Assembly (NCBI GenBank): GCA_016296235.1
Contig: JAEDJR010000045.1
Location: 1-11,758 of the forward strand
Direction: 5' to 3'
Origin: Oscillospiraceae bacterium
GTDB taxonomy: Bacteria > Bacillota > Clostridia > Oscillospirales > Oscillospiraceae
DNA length: 11,758 nt
This document shows, piece by piece, positions 1 through 6,269 of this stretch (its first letter is position 1; every line of letters starts with the position of its first letter). The notes beneath the pieces are model-generated. The model was not told where the DNA came from. It searched no databases and was given only the letters and a program-made list of their open reading frames with translations. The translations under genes and the position numbers were made by a program.

Positions 1-1580
1 GCTGCTTCCACGAAGCCGCGGAACAGGGGGTGGGCTTTGTTGGGGCGGCTTTTGAACTCGGGGTGGAACTGGGCGGCCACGAACCAGGGATGCTCCGGCA
101 GCTCCACGATCTCTACCAGCCGTCCATCGGGGCTGAGGCCCACGGGCAGCAGACCGGCGGCGGTGATGGCCTCCCGGAAGTCGTTGTTGAACTCATAGCG
201 GTGGCGGTGTCGCTCGGAGATCTCCTGAGCGCCGTAGAGGGCATAGGCGCGGCTGCTTCTGTCCAGCACGCAGGGGTACTTGCCCAGACGCATGGTGCCG
301 CCCTTGGCGGTGACGCCCACCTGGTCGGGCATCAGGGCGATGACCGGATGGGTGGACAGGGGCGCAATCTCCGCCGTGTGGGCGTCGGCCCAGCCCAGCA
401 CATGGCGGGCAAATTCGATGACCGCGATCTGCATGCCCAGGCAGATGCCCAGGTAGGGCACGCCGTGCTCCCGGGCGTATTGAGCCGCCACGATCATGCC
501 CTCGATTCCCCGGTCGCCGAAGCCGCCGGGTACCAGCACGCCGCTACAGTCTCCCAGAATTTGGGGTGCATTTTCCTCCGTCAGCTGTTCGCTGTCCACC
601 CATTTGATGGTGACGACGGCGTCGTTGGCCGTTCCGGCGTGGAACAGGGACTCCACCACGGACAGATAGGCGTCGTGGAGCTGGGTGTATTTGCCCACCA
701 GGGCGATCTGCACCTGCCGGTGGGCGTGCTTGATCCGCTCCACCATGGCGGTCCACTCCGTCAGATCCGGCTGCCGGGGTTCCAGCTGCAGCTTCTCGCA
801 GACCCGGTCGGCCAGGCCCTCCCGTTCCAGCAGCAGGGGCACCTCGTAGAGGGTGGAGGCCGTGGCGTTCTGGATGACGCAGTCGGCGCTGACGTTGCAG
901 AACAGGGCGATTTTCCGCCGCACATCCTCGGTGATGGGGGCGTCGGTGCGGCAGACCAGAATATCCGGCTGGATGCCCACGGACAGCAGCTCCTTGACCG
1001 AGTGCTGGGTGGGCTTGCTCTTGAGCTCCCCGGAGCCGGGCACCTGGACGATCAGGGGAACGTGGATGGCCACCACGTCGCCGCGCTTCTGCTCGCAGAT
1101 GACCTGGCGGATGGCCTCCAGGTAGGGCTGGCTCTCAATGTCGCCCACGGTGCCGCCGATTTCGGAGATGACCACATCCACGTCGCCGTCCTCGCCCATG
1201 GCGTAGATGCGGGCCTTGATCTCATCGGTGATGTGGGGGATGATCTGGACGGTGCCGCCCAGATAGCCGCCCTGGCGCTCCCGGTTCAGGACGTTCCAAT
1301 AGACCTTGCCGGAGGACACGGAGGCGTTGCCCGTGAGGCTCTCATCCACGAAGCGCTCATAGTGGCCCAGATCCAGGTCCGTCTCCGCGCCGTCGTCGGT
1401 GACAAAGACCTCGCCGTGCTGGTAGGGACTCATGGTGCCGGGGTCCACGTTGAGATAGGGGTCAAATTTCTGGTTGCGGACCCGCAGGCCCCGCTGCTTC
1501 AGAAGCCGTCCCAGGGACGCGGCGCAGATTCCCTTGCCCAGACCGGACACCACGCCGCCGGTGATAAAAATGTATTTCAT
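1..1580 (-). CDS. pyrG: CTP synthase (glutamine-hydrolysing), 3' end cut by window edge
   Basis: This cytosolic enzyme aminates UTP to CTP using ATP and ammonia released from glutamine, the last step of de novo pyrimidine nucleotide synthesis. The translation begins MKYIFITGGVVSGLGKGI, the characteristic N-terminal synthetase motif (residues 1-18). The C-terminal class I glutamine amidotransferase domain shows PGGFGDRG, then LGICLGMQ with the nucleophile Cys380, and FHPEF with His506 and Glu508 completing the catalytic triad. 526 codons are visible. The family is usually about 535-545 residues, so only the last dozen or so residues lie beyond the window. The start at 1580 is set by the conserved N-terminus and an AAAAGGAGG ribosome binding site at 1591-1599, 10 nt upstream. 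It lies downstream of glnN on the same strand, separated by a MITE-like element. Confidence is high because every catalytic motif is present. Confidence 0.97.
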   Translation of the reverse strand, partial: MKYIFITGGVVSGLGKGICAASLGRLLKQRGLRVRNQKFDPYLNVDPGTMSPYQHGEVFVTDDGAETDLDLGHYERFVDESLTGNASVSSGKVYWNVLNRERQGGYLGGTVQIIPHITDEIKARIYAMGEDGDVDVVISEIGGTVGDIESQPYLEAIRQVICEQKRGDVVAIHVPLIVQVPGSGELKSKPTQHSVKELLSVGIQPDILVCRTDAPITEDVRRKIALFCNVSADCVIQNATASTLYEVPLLLEREGLADRVCEKLQLEPRQPDLTEWTAMVERIKHAHRQVQIALVGKYTQLHDAYLSVVESLFHAGTANDAVVTIKWVDSEQLTEENAPQILGDCSGVLVPGGFGDRGIEGMIVAAQYAREHGVPYLGICLGMQIAVIEFARHVLGWADAHTAEIAPLSTHPVIALMPDQVGVTAKGGTMRLGKYPCVLDRSSRAYALYGAQEISERHRHRYEFNNDFREAITAAGLLPVGLSPDGRLVEIVELPEHPWFVAAQFHPEFKSRPNKAHPLFRGFVEA

Positions 1581-1601
1581 TGGCAGTTTGCCTCCTTTTC
1601 T

Positions 1602-1609
1602 GTTATGAA
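1602..1609. repeat. Putative target-site duplication, left copy
   Basis: GTTATGAA is repeated exactly at 1835-1842 on the other side of the palindromic element. The right copy starts one base beyond the glnN stop codon and the left copy lies just upstream of the pyrG ribosome binding site. An 8-bp duplication flanking inverted arms suggests transposon-type insertion, though a chance match cannot be excluded. Confidence 0.5.
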
Positions 1610-1834
1610 AAAACCTGGTGCCTGCCGCCAAATTTTCAAACTGCACAGACCGGCTGCACCCAAGCCTCCCCTGTGCAAGGGGAGGTGGCCCGAAGGGCCG
1701 GAGGGGTTGTGTGCAGGCAATTGATGCTTGCTACGACCCCTCAGTCACGCTTCGCGTGACAGCTCCCCTTACGCAGGGGAGCCTTGGTGCGATCACCGTT
1801 TGTGCATCTTGCGCTTTTTGCGGCAGGCACGGGG
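1610..1834. mobile_element. MITE-like palindromic element with 8-bp flanking direct repeat
   Basis: This non-coding stretch between glnN and pyrG is a large imperfect inverted repeat. The outer arms share the exact 11-mer GTGCCTGCCGC (1618-1628, inverted at 1820-1830). The inner arms (1656-1710 and 1734-1790) are imperfect reverse complements that begin GCACC-CAAG, and each arm can fold into two smaller hairpins (CTCCCC...GGGGAG and a second one around CCGAAGG or CGCTTCGCG). The 8-mer GTTATGAA occurs on both sides (1602-1609 and 1835-1842), as expected of a target-site duplication. It holds no credible gene. That it is a mobile, non-autonomous element is inferred from this layout; no transposase is present here to name a family. 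Alternatively it is a static palindromic repeat whose hairpins end or process the glnN transcript. Confidence 0.65.
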
Positions 1835-1843
1835 GTTATGAAC

Positions 1844-3943
1844 TTACACGGAAAACAGCAGGTCGTAATAGGTGGGGAAGGGCCAGTAATCCGAGGCCAC
1901 CAGGGTCTCCAGGTGGTCGATGATGGCGCGGACCTGGTTCATCTTGGTGAAGACCACGTCGTGATAGTAGTGCAGCAGCTCCAGGCCGGAGGCATTGGCA
2001 GGGACGGTGTTGACGGCCGTTTTCAGCTCGGTGTAGCTCTCCAGCAGGTCGTTGTTCAGATGGCTGATGCTCTCGGCCAGGGCTTCTTCCACCCGGCAGG
2101 TGACCCCGGGCAGGGCCTGACGCTTGGTCAGAATGGTGGAGCACAGGCTGGCGGCGTACTGGCTGGCGGCATTGAGAATCTGGTGCTGCACCATGTCCAC
2201 CAGGGTCTGGGCCTCAATGTGGATGACCTTGCAGTAGGATTCCATATGAATCTCATTGCGGGCGCGCATCTCATTCTCGGTGAACACGCCGTGACGGGTC
2301 AGAAGCTCGATGTTCTTGGGCAGGAGGAAGGCCGGCAGGGCCAGGGCGGAGTGGGTCAGGTTCTTCAGGCCGCGGGCCTCCGCCTCCGCCACCCAGCTGG
2401 CGTCATAGCCGTTGCCGTCAAAGATGATGCGCTTGTGCTCGGTGAGGGCCTGGCGGATCAGGTTGTGCAGGTCGCCCTGGAAGTCGTGGGAGCCCTCCAG
2501 CTGGTCGGCAAACCACCGCAGCTCCTCGGCCATGATGGTGTTGAGCACCACGTTGGGGCCGGAGACGGACATGCTGGAGCCGGGCATACGGAACTCGAAC
2601 TTGTTGCCGGTGAAGGCCAGGGGGGAGGTGCGGTTGCGGTCGGTGGTGTCCTGGGGAATGTGGGGCAGCACGTCCACGCCGATCTGCAGGGAGCGCTTGT
2701 TCACATCCACATAGTCGGTGCCCTCGGTGATGGAGTCGATGATATCGTGGAGCTCCTTGCCTACAAAGATGGAGATGATGGCGGGGGGTGCTTCCTGGGC
2801 GCCCAGCCGGTGATCGTTGCCGGCGGAGGCCACGGTGGAGCGCAGCAGCTCCTGATACTCGTCCACGCCCTTGATAAAGGCGGCCAGGAACAGCAGGAAC
2901 TGGGCATTCTGGCTGGGAGTCTTGCCGGGAGCGAAGAGATTCTTGCCCGTGTCGGTGCCCAGGGACCAGTTGTCGTGCTTGCCGGAGCCGTTGACGCCGG
3001 CGAAGGGCTTCTCATGGAGCAGGCACACCAGACCGTGGCGGTCGGCCACCTTTTTCATGATCTCCATGGTCAGCTGGTTGTGGTCGCAGGCGGTGTTGGC
3101 GTCCGCGTATATGGGGGCCATCTCATGCTGGGCCGGGGCCACCTCGTTGTGCTTGGTTTTGGAGCAGACGCCCAGCTTCCACAGCTCCTCGTCCAGATCC
3201 TTCATATAGGCGGCCACCCGGGGCTTGATGGCGCCGAAGTAGTGGTCGTCCAGCTCCTGGCCCTTGGGGGGCTTGGCGCCGAAGAGGGTGCGGCCGCACA
3301 GGCGCAGATCCTCCCGCCGGTTATAGAGCGCCTTGTCCACCAGGAAGTACTCCTGCTCGGGGCCGACGTTGGCCGTGACCTTGGCGGTCTGGGTGTCGCC
3401 GAAGAGCCGCAGAACCCGGATGGCCTGCTTGCTGACGGCGTCCATGGAACGCAGCAGGGGCGTCTTTTTGTCCAGAGCTTCACCGGAATAGGAGCAGAAC
3501 ACCGTGGGGATGCACAGGCTGCCGTCCTTGATAAAGGCGAAGGAGGTGGGATCCCAGGCGGTGTAGCCCCGGGCCTCAAAGGTGGCCCGCAGGCCGCCGG
3601 AGGGGAAGGAGGACGCGTCGGGCTCGCCCCGCACCAGCTCCTTGCCGCTGAAATCCATGATGACCTTGCCGCCGCCCACGGGGCTGACGAAGCTGTCGTG
3701 CTTTTCGGCGGTGAAGCCGGTCATGGGCTGGAACCAGTGGGTGTAGTGGGTGGCGCCGTGCTCCAGGGCCCAGGCCTTCATGCCGTCGGCGATGTCGTTG
3801 GCGGTCTCCAGCTGCAGGGGAGCGCCGTCCTTGAGGCACTGCTTCCAGGCCACCACGGCCTCGCAGCTGACATATTTCGCCATGGCGTCCTCATTGAACA
3901 CCAGGCTGCCGAAGAGAGTTGGAATCCGTTCCTGTTCGCTCAT
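1844..3943 (-). CDS. glnN: Glutamine synthetase type III (GSIII)
   Basis: The product (699 residues) condenses ammonia and glutamate to glutamine with ATP in the cytosol. The length and sequence fit the large GSIII class, not the ~450-residue GSI. Visible motifs are NVGPEQEYFLVD (about 192-203, metal-ligand Glu196 and Glu198), NEVAPAQHEMAPIY (266-279), NGSGKHDNWSLGTD (318-331), NDHRLGAQEAPP (376-387), RNRTSPLAFTGNKFEFRMPG (436-455), and a long C-terminal helical region typical of the class. The start at 3943 (MSEQERIPTLFG) was chosen over an upstream extension of the open frame because an AGGAGGT ribosome binding site (3951-3957) lies 7 nt before it and the upstream residues are low-complexity. 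It sits 145 bp downstream of asnB. I see no GlnR-type operator (TGTNA-N7-TNACA) or clear promoter in that gap, so read-through from asnB is possible. Confidence 0.96.
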   Translation of the reverse strand: MSEQERIPTLFGSLVFNEDAMAKYVSCEAVVAWKQCLKDGAPLQLETANDIADGMKAWALEHGATHYTHWFQPMTGFTAEKHDSFVSPVGGGKVIMDFSGKELVRGEPDASSFPSGGLRATFEARGYTAWDPTSFAFIKDGSLCIPTVFCSYSGEALDKKTPLLRSMDAVSKQAIRVLRLFGDTQTAKVTANVGPEQEYFLVDKALYNRREDLRLCGRTLFGAKPPKGQELDDHYFGAIKPRVAAYMKDLDEELWKLGVCSKTKHNEVAPAQHEMAPIYADANTACDHNQLTMEIMKKVADRHGLVCLLHEKPFAGVNGSGKHDNWSLGTDTGKNLFAPGKTPSQNAQFLLFLAAFIKGVDEYQELLRSTVASAGNDHRLGAQEAPPAIISIFVGKELHDIIDSITEGTDYVDVNKRSLQIGVDVLPHIPQDTTDRNRTSPLAFTGNKFEFRMPGSSMSVSGPNVVLNTIMAEELRWFADQLEGSHDFQGDLHNLIRQALTEHKRIIFDGNGYDASWVAEAEARGLKNLTHSALALPAFLLPKNIELLTRHGVFTENEMRARNEIHMESYCKVIHIEAQTLVDMVQHQILNAASQYAASLCSTILTKRQALPGVTCRVEEALAESISHLNNDLLESYTELKTAVNTVPANASGLELLHYYHDVVFTKMNQVRAIIDHLETLVASDYWPFPTYYDLLFSV

Positions 3944-4023
3944 ATTGATAACCTCCTGGGAATATATACTGGAAATCTGACTGCAGTACGATGCTGCAGC
4001 AAAAGGGCGTAGGGGCAGGTTCA

Positions 4024-4055
4024 AAAACACCGTAGGGCGGGGGCTTGCCCCCGCC
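4024..4055 (+). repeat. GC-rich palindromic repeat, copy 1 (inverted copy at 11651-11682)
   Basis: This 32-nt unit begins AAAACACCGTAGGG and ends in the palindrome GGCGGGGGC-TT-GCCCCCGCC (9-bp stem). Its exact reverse complement occurs at 11651-11682, after the phosphate operon. It lies in the 145-bp gap between asnB and glnN. On the minus (transcribed) strand the hairpin is followed 8 nt later by a GTTTTTG run, so it might act as a weak terminator or processing site between the two genes. That is inferred. Confidence 0.75.
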
Positions 4056-4088
4056 GAAGGCAATCGGACATCCAACCGGCGCGGCGTG

Positions 4089-5663
4089 TTATTTGCCGCT
4101 GCCGCCGTAGTTGGACAGCACCCGGGCGGAGGGGTCGTTGACGTTGCAGCCCTCCCACTCCTTGTTGGGCATCCAGAAGTCCCGGACCATTTCCGCCTGG
4201 CCGGGGTAGTATTTCTCAAAAATCTCCCGGTACAGCAGGCTCTCCTTGGTGAAGGGCTGGGCAAAGCTGTATTTCTGCCGGGCGGCCTCATAGGCCTCGT
4301 CGGTGTAGAGGGTTTCGGCGTATTCCTTCAGGTCGTCCACCATGGAGTGGCCCACGGCGTCGGAGAAGGCGGCCTTTTCCCGCCAGAGAATGTCGTGGGG
4401 CAGGTAGTCGCCCTCAAAGGCGTGGCGCAGGAGATATTTGCCCTTGCCGTAGACGTTGACCTTTTTGGCCGGATCCACGGACATGACGTATTTCACGAAG
4501 TCCAGATCGCCGAAGGGCACCCGGGCTTCCAGGGAGTTGACGGAGATGCAGCGGTCGGCCCGCAGCACGTCATACATATATAATTCGTCCACCCGCTTTT
4601 TGGCTTCCTGCTGGAAGGCGGCGGGGGAGGGGGCGAAGTCGGTGTATTTATAGCCGAAGAGCTCGTCGGAGATTTCGCCGGTCATGAGCACCCGGACGTC
4701 GGTCCGCTGGTGGATGGCCTTGCAGCACAGGTACATGCCCATGCTGGCCCGGATGGTGGTGATGTCGTAGGTGCCCAGCATGGCGATGACCTCCTCCAGG
4801 GAGTCCAGCACCTGCTGCCGGGTCATGATGACCTCCTTGTGGTCGGCGCCGATGTAGTCGGCCACCTGGCGGGCATATTTCAGGTCGATGGCGTCCAGAT
4901 CCATGCCGATGGCGAAGGTCCGGATGGGCTTGTCCAGGAGCCGGGCCGAGACGGCGCAGACCAGGCTGGAGTCCAGGCCGCCGGACAGCAGGAAGCCCAG
5001 AGGGGCATCGGCGTCCAGCCGCTTTTCAATGCCGGCCACCAGCTTGTCGTGGATGTTTTTGCAGACGGTTTCCAGATCGTCCTCGCAGTAGTCGGAGACG
5101 GTGGTCAGATCGGCGTAGCGGACGAATGTTCCGCCGGCGTAGTAGTGGCCGGGAGGGAAGGGGAACACCTGGTCCACCAGGCCAATCAGGTTCTTGGCCT
5201 CGCTGGCGAACACGATGTCGCCGTGGTCGTAGCCGTAGAACAGGGGGCGGATGCCGATGGGGTCCCGGGCGGCGATGTAGGCGTCCCGTTCGCCGTCATA
5301 GATCACCATGGCGAACTCGGCGTCCAGCATCCGGAACATGTCCAGGCCGTATTCCCGGTACATGGGCAGGATGATCTCGCAGTCGGAGTCGCTGACAAAG
5401 GTGTACTTCTCCGCCAGCTTTTCCTTGACCGGCCGGAAGCCGTACAGCTCGCCGTTGCAGACGCAGGCGTCCTTTCCCAGGTGGAAGGGCTGCATGCCCT
5501 CGGGGTGCAGGCCCATGATGGACAGCCGGTGGAAGCAGAGATAGCCGGACGGGGTCTCGTCGATGCGGGACATATCGGGGCCCCGGGAGACGGTACGGTC
5601 AAAGAAGGGACGGATCTCGGAAACGGAACGTTTTTTGGAAGTAAAACCCATGATGGAACACAT
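4089..5663 (-). CDS. asnB: Asparagine synthetase B, glutamine-hydrolysing
   Basis: This 524-residue cytosolic enzyme makes asparagine from aspartate, glutamine and ATP. The N-terminal class II glutaminase domain starts at Cys2, the nucleophile exposed after Met removal (MCSIMGF), and carries RGPD (27-30), FHRLSIMG (44-51), CNGELYG (69-75) and SDSDCEIIL (91-99). The C-terminal synthetase domain has the ATP pyrophosphatase loop LSGGLDSSLVCA (216-227), followed by the aspartate-binding region (MTGEISDELFGYKYTDF). The length is close to that of well-studied AsnB proteins (~550). The start at 5663 is fixed by the need for Cys at position 2, with a GGAGGTG ribosome binding site 7 nt upstream. It is preceded by a promoter and a T-box leader with an Asn specifier, so it is probably induced when tRNA-Asn is uncharged. 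glnN and pyrG follow on the same strand. Confidence 0.97.
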   Translation of the reverse strand: MCSIMGFTSKKRSVSEIRPFFDRTVSRGPDMSRIDETPSGYLCFHRLSIMGLHPEGMQPFHLGKDACVCNGELYGFRPVKEKLAEKYTFVSDSDCEIILPMYREYGLDMFRMLDAEFAMVIYDGERDAYIAARDPIGIRPLFYGYDHGDIVFASEAKNLIGLVDQVFPFPPGHYYAGGTFVRYADLTTVSDYCEDDLETVCKNIHDKLVAGIEKRLDADAPLGFLLSGGLDSSLVCAVSARLLDKPIRTFAIGMDLDAIDLKYARQVADYIGADHKEVIMTRQQVLDSLEEVIAMLGTYDITTIRASMGMYLCCKAIHQRTDVRVLMTGEISDELFGYKYTDFAPSPAAFQQEAKKRVDELYMYDVLRADRCISVNSLEARVPFGDLDFVKYVMSVDPAKKVNVYGKGKYLLRHAFEGDYLPHDILWREKAAFSDAVGHSMVDDLKEYAETLYTDEAYEAARQKYSFAQPFTKESLLYREIFEKYYPGQAEMVRDFWMPNKEWEGCNVNDPSARVLSNYGGSGK

Positions 5664-5740
5664 AAAAAGACACCTCCGAATTTGTATGTGCAGCTGGTTA
5701 TCCTATTGATTTTAGGACGAATAGCTGCAAATCCGCGGTG
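5664..5740 (-). terminator. T-box terminator overlapping the asnB ribosome binding site
   Basis: On the minus strand, CACC..C.GA.TTTG (5740 to 5728) can pair with CAAATTCGGAGGTG (5684 to 5671) with a bulge and two mismatches. Inner helices are CAGCT/AGCTG and TCCTA/TAGGA. A TCTTTTT tract (5670 to 5664) follows immediately. The TCCTA/TAGGA helix uses the 3' strand of the antiterminator and the outer helix uses part of the T-box, so the two folds exclude each other. The 3' arm contains the asnB Shine-Dalgarno GGAGGTG and the U-tract ends directly against the AUG at 5663. The off state could therefore also block translation. Confidence 0.75.
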
Positions 5741-5977
5741 CCACCTAATTTACCGCCCGATCGATCAGGACGGTCGCTTTTGTCGGGTTCCAACAAACCC
5801 GTGAGAAATAACGCATCTCACTGCGTCTTCCCTACTGGGCTGTGCCGTTCAGGTCGCTGCTTGGAAGTGTTATTCCCAGGGCTGCACGCGCCGGGTTTCC
5901 ACTGTCCCCGACTCACTTTGGCTGCGTTGCCAAGGTACTTGTCTTCGTCATCGCATTTACCGGTATTCAAAAAATAT
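5664..5977 (-). ncRNA. T-box riboswitch leader of asnB (tRNA-Asn, specifier AAC)
   Basis: Read on the minus strand, the leader begins with the T-box stem I signature AAATGCGATGACGAAGACAAG followed by UA, giving the AGUA of the loop E. The distal arm has AGTGAGTCGGG...AGTGGAAACCCGGC, with the GUCGGG/CCCGGC helix. The specifier loop reads GGGAATAACACTTC; AAC (5869-5871) is the Asn codon that fits the downstream gene. Three more hairpins follow: GTGAGA/TCTCAC, CGGGTT/AACCCG, and ACCGTCC/GGGCGGT. Next comes the T-box proper, AGGTGGCACCGCGG (5733-5746), whose TGGCACC bulge would bind the tRNA acceptor end. The antiterminator pairs TTAGG (5744-5748) with CCTAA inside CGTCCTAA (5712-5719). The consensus is recalled from the family, and the specifier register (one base after GAA) is my fit. 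The 5' end is predicted from the promoter. Confidence 0.9.
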
Positions 5978-5983
5978 GGTCCT

Positions 5984-6012
5984 ATTTTACTTGGCGGGAC
6001 GGCCATTGTCAA
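5984..6012 (-). promoter_or_regulatory. Sigma-A-type promoter of asnB T-box transcript
   Basis: On the minus strand there is a perfect -35 TTGACA (6007-6012), a 17-nt spacer and a -10 TAAAAT (5984-5989, one mismatch to TATAAT). The predicted start is near 5977, just before the T-box leader. The near-consensus promoter suits constitutive initiation with control placed at the riboswitch. Confidence 0.85.
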
Positions 6013-6097
6013 CGCGGAAAACTCCACAAGATTCCGGGACTTTTTTCGCGGGGACCATGGACTTTTGCCAAATTTACGGAGGTATTGCAAATTTTGC

Positions 6098-6126
6098 TTG
6101 CACAAACCGCCGCACTGCGGTATAGT
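6098..6126 (+). promoter_or_regulatory. Sigma-A-like promoter reading into an immediate terminator
   Basis: TTGCAC (6098-6103), a 17-nt spacer and TATAGT (6121-6126) match the sigma-A consensus well. Transcription would begin near 6133 and meet the terminator hairpin within a few bases. It may serve the downstream kinase operon by read-through, or make a very short RNA. No transcript evidence is available here. Confidence 0.55.
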
Positions 6127-6135
6127 AGATTTGAA

Positions 6136-6170
6136 CCCTCCCCGGAAGCCTGTCCGGCGGAGGGTTTTTT
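6136..6170 (+). terminator. Intrinsic terminator between two plus-strand promoter regions
   Basis: CCCTCC-CCGGA pairs with TCCGG-C-GGAGGG (one bulged C, 6-nt loop AGCCTG), followed by TTTTTT at 6165-6170. The geometry is that of a strong rho-independent terminator on the plus strand. No gene precedes it on this strand within the window, so it can only act on transcripts from the promoter at 6098-6126 or on spurious antisense transcription from the asnB leader region. Confidence 0.8.
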
Positions 6171-6181
6171 GCCGGCCAAAT

Positions 6182-6198
6182 TTTACACAAATTTAACA
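6182..6198 (+). promoter_or_regulatory. Putative PhoP (Pho box) operator upstream of the phosphate operon
   Basis: TTTACA (6182-6187) and TTAACA (6193-6198) are direct repeats in an 11-bp register with a 5-bp spacer (CAAAT). This matches the TT(A/T/C)ACA repeats that PhoP binds in Firmicutes. A possible -10, TATGCT (6231-6236), lies 32 bp downstream with no convincing -35, as for an activated promoter. Only two good repeats are seen, whereas strong PhoP sites often have four. The assignment is supported by the kinase and phosphate transporters downstream. Confidence 0.6.
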
Positions 6199-6269
6199 GA
6201 AAGTGCAGCGGATTTTTTCCGGAACCGTCGTATGCTAACCGTAGGAAAGATTGGAAAGGGGAGACGCCG

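Noticed and set aside
30..1724. Plus-strand open frame of 564 codons opposite pyrG
   Set aside because: It is an antisense shadow of CTP synthase with a low-complexity translation, and it ends inside the palindromic element.
1656..1790. CRISPR-like repeats in the glnN-pyrG gap
   Set aside because: There are only two arms, in inverted orientation, with no regularly spaced direct repeats or spacers. A MITE-like palindrome explains the pattern.
3944..4010. Promoter for glnN (TATATA/TATATT near 3964-3972)
   Set aside because: The AT-rich hexamers sit almost against the ribosome binding site and no -35 lies at a proper distance, so the signal is too weak to call.
1784..4012. Plus-strand open frame of 742 codons opposite glnN
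   Set aside because: The translation is Gly/Val/His/Leu-rich with no recognisable domain, it lies entirely antisense to a confident glutamine synthetase, and it begins inside the MITE-like element.
3944..4291. Extension of glnN upstream to give an 815-residue protein
   Set aside because: The extra 116 residues are low-complexity, overlap asnB, and pass through the palindromic repeat. The Met at 3943 has an AGGAGGT site and matches the GSIII N-terminus.
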